DNA from: a marine gamma proteobacterium HTCC2080
GTDB taxonomy: Bacteria; Pseudomonadota; Gammaproteobacteria; Pseudomonadales; Halieaceae
Reading direction: 5' to 3'
NCBI GenBank assembly: GCA_000169115.1
Contig: AAVV01000005.1
Span: forward strand, 124,001 to 188,000
Length of the DNA stretch: 64,000 nt
Shown: in pieces, positions 60,479-64,000 of the stretch
How positions within the stretch are numbered: the first letter of the stretch is position 1
Layout: the number at the start of each line of letters is the position of its first letter
The notes under the pieces: generated by a model
Told to the model about the DNA's origin: nothing
Databases searched by the model: none
Seen by the model: the letters and a program-made list of their open reading frames with translations, nothing else
Made by a program: the position numbers and the translations under genes

Positions 60479-61449
60479 TGGTTCGCCTCCATCATAGGAT
60501 CAACGACAGGTACCGCGTCGATAACTGGGTAGGCCGGCGCAATACCGTGTTTCACACCCCAGAGATACCAGTTTTCTACAACTGTTCCAGTTAGCAGAAT
60601 GCCTATGCCACCGGTTATCACGGTCAGTACTGCAAACCACCATGCCCAGCGGTGAATGGATTCCATTGAGGCGTTAAACCCCATGCACCAGCGCCAGTAG
60701 AGCATCGACCGTTCGCCCGCGGTGCCGATATCGGTAACCTGGTCGATCTCGCGATCGCCGCCATAACGACTCACCGCCAAAATGGTTGCCCCGTGCATGG
60801 CGAACAAAATAGCTGACCCGTAAAGGAAAGCGATTGAAAGCATGTGGAAGGGGTTGTAGAACAAGTTGCCGTAGCGCATCGAGAAAGCAGCGGTCCAGTC
60901 TAAGTGCGGGAAGATGCCAAAGGGTACAGCCTCGCTCCAGCTACCCATGAGGATGGGTCGGATAAAACCGAGTACCAGGTATAACCAAATAGCCGCAGCA
61001 AATGCCCAAGCAAGATAGTTGCTCATGCCTAGGTTTCTGGAGATGGTAAATGTTCTCCACCACCACAGTAATATCGACGCGGTCAGGAAAAATCCGGCCA
61101 TCAACCACCAGCCACCATCATTTAGCGGAGGAATACCCAGGCCATACTCTGGGGGTGGTGGCTCTAATGCGAGCCAGGGTAATTGACGAATGAATTCGAT
61201 GGGGTCCCAGTTGACTGATGCCCACATATTTAGACCAATGATCTCAAAGGCTATGAAGCCGCACAGGAAGGCGAGAAAGCCTGATGGTCCTAAATAAATA
61301 GGCCCAATTTGTGCATCACCGAGCTTACCGGCAATCCAGCTGTGAATGGGTCCGCCCATTCGGTGCTCTTCATCCTTGCCGATGGGTACCCCAGGATAAT
61401 CCGGAGCGTCGGCCTGAACCTGTGTGAAAATATTCTGATATTCAATCAT
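60475..61449 (-). CDS. pufM: Reaction-centre subunit M
   Basis: 324 residues with five membrane segments. Conserved stretches include [20 protein letters not shown], carrying ligands near the special pair, and [20 protein letters not shown], in which the histidines belong to the iron site and quinone pocket. It forms the core of the type II reaction centre with PufL. It starts 14 bases after pufL and overlaps pufC. Confidence 0.97.
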   Translation of the reverse strand: MIEYQNIFTQVQADAPDYPGVPIGKDEEHRMGGPIHSWIAGKLGDAQIGPIYLGPSGFLAFLCGFIAFEIIGLNMWASVNWDPIEFIRQLPWLALEPPPPEYGLGIPPLNDGGWWLMAGFFLTASILLWWWRTFTISRNLGMSNYLAWAFAAAIWLYLVLGFIRPILMGSWSEAVPFGIFPHLDWTAAFSMRYGNLFYNPFHMLSIAFLYGSAILFAMHGATILAVSRYGGDREIDQVTDIGTAGERSMLYWRWCMGFNASMESIHRWAWWFAVLTVITGGIGILLTGTVVENWYLWGVKHGIAPAYPVIDAVPVVDPMMEANQ

Positions 61450-61463
61450 GATTCAGTCTCTCC

Positions 61464-62288
61464 TCAGTTCCAGATGGGCAGTTCAAGCCACCAGTTCCAC
61501 CATTCCGGCCATCCTCTAGTCCAGAAGGGCCCGCTGATGACAATGCACACTGCGCTCCAGAATGCTGCGCCTAGCGCCACGAACAGGCCTAAACGGTGAA
61601 TGCCTAGAGCGCCGATTGAGTAGCCAATATCATCCCGAAAAAATGTATTTTCATGCTCGCCCGTCTTTACCTTTTCGCCATCCCGAGGGTCGGTGGCCAT
61701 AAGGATCAGTGAGCCGTGCATCGATAGCGCCATTGCGGTGGTGAAGAAGAAGGTAATGGCGATCATATGGGCGGGGTTGTAATGAAAGTGCAAGAACTGA
61801 TAGCCAACGTTCGACACCCAGTCAAGATGGCTTAGGATGCCGTAGGGGAAGCCATGCCCCCATGCACCGAGTAGCATGGGGCGGATAACAACTAAGGTCA
61901 CGTAGGCGAGAACGGCGTAGCTGAAGGCAAAGGGTATGTGTAAGCCCATGCCCAATTTCCGTGCAATCTCGACTTGTCTGAGTATCCAAGATACAAATGC
62001 ACCGATAGCGCAAATAGTGATTAACTGCCACGCGCCCCCCTCGGCAAAGGGAGCAACTCCCAGGCCATACGATAGGTCTGGCGGCGCTATGTTAATGCGC
62101 CAAACATTCCAGGTGTCACCCATGGACGCTCCGACTAAAATCAGCGCAGTCCCAAGCAGGGCGAAGAATGCGGTACTGACCCCGAAGAAGCCGACGTAAA
62201 ACGGCCCCACCCAGAAGTCAAAGAGGTCTCCTCCAACCAGCGTGCCACCCCTGACACGGTACTTCCTCTCAAAACTCAGTAATGACAT
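61464..62288 (-). CDS. pufL: Reaction-centre subunit L
   Basis: 274 residues. It begins [20 protein letters not shown], the canonical PufL start, and contains [26 protein letters not shown] with the special-pair and iron-ligand histidines and [27 protein letters not shown] precedes the ATG. Here it is the first structural gene of the puf group, right after the pufQ-like gene and its hairpin. Confidence 0.97.
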   Translation of the reverse strand: MSLLSFERKYRVRGGTLVGGDLFDFWVGPFYVGFFGVSTAFFALLGTALILVGASMGDTWNVWRINIAPPDLSYGLGVAPFAEGGAWQLITICAIGAFVSWILRQVEIARKLGMGLHIPFAFSYAVLAYVTLVVIRPMLLGAWGHGFPYGILSHLDWVSNVGYQFLHFHYNPAHMIAITFFFTTAMALSMHGSLILMATDPRDGEKVKTGEHENTFFRDDIGYSIGALGIHRLGLFVALGAAFWSAVCIVISGPFWTRGWPEWWNWWLELPIWN

Positions 62289-62351
62289 GTCATGTCCCTC
62301 AATCCCTGTGCGTCGCTATCGATAGCGTGCCGCGGGTTATTACTTCTCGGT

Positions 62352-62374
62352 AGGTACGACTCTCGGTCGTGCCT
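62352..62374 (-). other. Hairpin between the pufQ-like gene and pufL
   Basis: Two nine-base arms (AGGTACGAC at 62352-62360 and GTCGTGCCT at 62366-62374) pair around a five-base loop with one G-T pair. No T-run follows on the minus strand. It starts five bases after the stop of the pufQ-like gene. In Rhodobacter, hairpins between puf genes adjust mRNA stability; a similar role is possible. Confidence 0.5.
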
Positions 62375-62379
62375 GTTGT

Positions 62380-62601
62380 TCAGACGTGCATGAAAGCGTA
62401 GGGAACCACGCCATATGCCGCCTTTTTCGCTGCTTGAAAACAGCTTTCACCTGGTGAAGCGTGCGCGACCGACTGAAACGTCAGACGACACATCACTGCA
62501 CCGATGAAAAACCAGCAGAACGCTACGCTTAGCAACAGTCGAAATTGCAGTTGCTCGCCTAGCGATTGCTGATGTCCTTTTTGCCCTGATGAATGATTCA
62601 T
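62380..62601 (-). CDS. pufQ: PufQ-like small membrane protein
   Basis: 73 residues from the ATG at 62601, with AGGGAG upstream. One membrane segment (LLLSVAFCWFFIGAVMCRL) follows EQLQF, and the end reads FQAAKKAAYGVVPYAFMHV. PufQ of purple bacteria has the same size, a similar E-F-x-L-Y-F entry to its helix and a comparable FARAW-like end, and lies between bchZ and pufB. Here the same slot, between bchZ and pufL, is filled. Similarity is by eye and modest. PufQ helps carry pigment precursors. Confidence 0.6.
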   Translation of the reverse strand: MNHSSGQKGHQQSLGEQLQFRLLLSVAFCWFFIGAVMCRLTFQSVAHASPGESCFQAAKKAAYGVVPYAFMHV

Positions 62602-62619
62602 CACACTTCTCCCTCGCGG

Positions 62620-64000
62620 TCAGGCTGCGGTGCCGGTCTTTACCTCAAGACCTGCACGCAACACATGTTCTTTGCTAACAGCATCGACGCCCTGATGCCG
62701 AGCCGAGTGCTCGGCGGCATCACGAATTCGTTTTGCTGCTGAAATTCGTACCAATATCGGTTGCTTGGCAACCAATGTTTCTAGTGTTTTTTCTGCATCA
62801 TCGGCCCAGCGCAGTGCCATACGTGCAGGTGTTGCCTCAACGGCATCCATTTCGGTGCCAAGCGGTAGAATGTGGAACAAGGCGTCGAATAGAGCGTTAC
62901 AAACTTCCTGTAATAAATAGGTGGCTCCGCTATAACCCATGAAGGGGGTTCCCGTATGGCGTCGAATAATCGTGCCCGGTAGGGAGGCTGGAATGTAAAT
63001 GCTCTTGCCGCCTAATTCTGCGAGGTACATGCGTTCGTTATAGCTACCAAACAGGATAAGGGGTGAGGTCTCTGCAATTGTCTGACGAATCGTTTCGTTG
63101 TCAGGTTTTACACCGGGTTTGCGTGAGAAGTGAAAAGCGCAGGGAAGTCCCAGCTCATCTTCTAAAAAATGTCTCACGCCACGGGTATATGTTTCCGTGG
63201 CGGCGATACCAAAGTTGGCAGTTCCAAAGAAATCTTGGGTTACCGAGCGCCACAAATCCCAGACGGGTTTCAGCGTTGTGTGGCGTTCTTGTTCGATAAA
63301 GGGTTCGGGGTCTAAACCGAGCTCTTCGCCCAGTGCGCGTAAAAACTTGGTGGTGCTGTGTAGCCCAAAGGGTGCCTGAAACCACGGCTTTTCTAGTGCC
63401 TGACAGAGCTTGGAGCCAAATTCTCTGTACATACACACGTTGGCGTCAGCGTCTCCCAGAGAGGGGATGTCATCGAGATGGCAGCCCAAAGGAAAAACCC
63501 GATTGACTCGCGCGCCCATACCCTCGACTAATCTAACAATCTCTGCTTGGTCTGATGCTGTGTTGAAATAACCGTAAGCGGGTCCGATGATATTGACCAA
63601 AGGTACGGCATTTTCCTTAGCGGCTTTACGCTTTTTCTTTTTCCCGCCGTACTGATCCCACAGCCAGACTAGAGCGCGATCTGCACTCTGCCATTGATCC
63701 TCGTCTATGGTTCTGGGCAGAAAACGCTTTATGTTGGTATCTGCGGGGGTGACGCCTCCGCCAATCATTTCTGCAATCGATCCGGTTACAACGACGCTTG
63801 GGCGCTCTGCATCTAGAGTCTGATGGGCACGGCGCAGCGCGCCTTCCGTTCCTTTCTGTCCTAGCTCTTCCTCAGCAAGCCCGGTAACAACGATAGGGAG
63901 CTCGTGGGGTGGCAAGCCATCGGTGTAGTGAAGTACCGAGGTAACGGGCAGGTTTTCGCAGCCCACGGGGCCATCAATGATTACTTGCAGTCCTTTCACT
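62620..64000 (-). CDS. bchZ: Chlorophyllide reductase subunit Z, start outside window
   Basis: About 460 residues are visible. [20 protein letters not shown] is the cluster-binding segment that in BchZ comes after about 25 residues, so the true start lies just beyond the right edge. Further motifs: [37 protein letters not shown] and [15 protein letters not shown]. With BchX and BchY it reduces ring B of chlorophyllide a. The stop is 18 bases before the pufQ-like gene, so bchZ is probably co-transcribed with puf. Confidence 0.95.
   Translation of the reverse strand, partial: VKGLQVIIDGPVGCENLPVTSVLHYTDGLPPHELPIVVTGLAEEELGQKGTEGALRRAHQTLDAERPSVVVTGSIAEMIGGGVTPADTNIKRFLPRTIDEDQWQSADRALVWLWDQYGGKKKKRKAAKENAVPLVNIIGPAYGYFNTASDQAEIVRLVEGMGARVNRVFPLGCHLDDIPSLGDADANVCMYREFGSKLCQALEKPWFQAPFGLHSTTKFLRALGEELGLDPEPFIEQERHTTLKPVWDLWRSVTQDFFGTANFGIAATETYTRGVRHFLEDELGLPCAFHFSRKPGVKPDNETIRQTIAETSPLILFGSYNERMYLAELGGKSIYIPASLPGTIIRRHTGTPFMGYSGATYLLQEVCNALFDALFHILPLGTEMDAVEATPARMALRWADDAEKTLETLVAKQPILVRISAAKRIRDAAEHSARHQGVDAVSKEHVLRAGLEVKTGTAA

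Overview
The window looks like a chromosomal piece of an aerobic anoxygenic phototrophic gammaproteobacterium, most likely of the OM60/NOR5 (Halieaceae) group. This is inferred from three things seen together: a large photosynthesis gene cluster with an oxygen-dependent cyclase (acsF), a puf operon in the order L-M-C-B-A, and a complete Entner-Doudoroff block with a HexR-type regulator. No rRNA or tRNA gene, CRISPR array or prophage was seen.

Positions 1-17,000 carry ordinary metabolic genes, nearly all on the minus strand: the start of speD with two membrane proteins of the spermidine synthase type, arsC, an O-acetylhomoserine sulfhydrylase with an alpha/beta hydrolase, a secreted protein of unknown function, a PQQ-dependent alcohol dehydrogenase lipoprotein with its own hydrolase, an M20 peptidase, a DUF427 protein, a RidA protein and phosphoenolpyruvate carboxylase. 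As written here, ppc carries two closely spaced frameshifts. Positions 17,000-31,100 hold sugar catabolism: hexR, gap, the operon edd-glk-eda-zwf-pgl, a large beta-propeller/amidohydrolase protein, pgi and a ROK sugar kinase.

From about 31,200 the content changes to phototrophy. A BLUF blue-light sensor gene is divergent from acsF. A phenol-hydroxylase-type flavoprotein gene follows, lying between an acsF-distal, structure-rich gene-free stretch and a probable IS91-like transposase remnant. Next come a minus-strand group (ppsR, bchG, a PucC-type transporter, bchP, a small membrane protein) and a long plus-strand operon (bchF-bchN-bchB-bchH-bchL-bchM-lhaA-puhA-puhB-puhC-puhE, then hemN). The window ends with minus-strand idi, pufA, pufB, pufC, pufM, pufL, a pufQ-like gene and bchZ, which is cut by the window edge. 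The carotenoid genes, bchCXY and bchIDO are not in the window and presumably lie further right.

Together these genes make bacteriochlorophyll a (chelatase H, methyltransferase M, cyclase AcsF, dark reductase NBL, chlorophyllide reductase Z, hydratase F, synthase G, reductase P). They also make reaction-centre and LH1 polypeptides with assembly factors. Three TGT-N12-ACA-type sites with a shared core (acsF, bchF and bchG promoters) suggest that the local PpsR repressor ties these units together; the BLUF protein next to acsF is a candidate light input.
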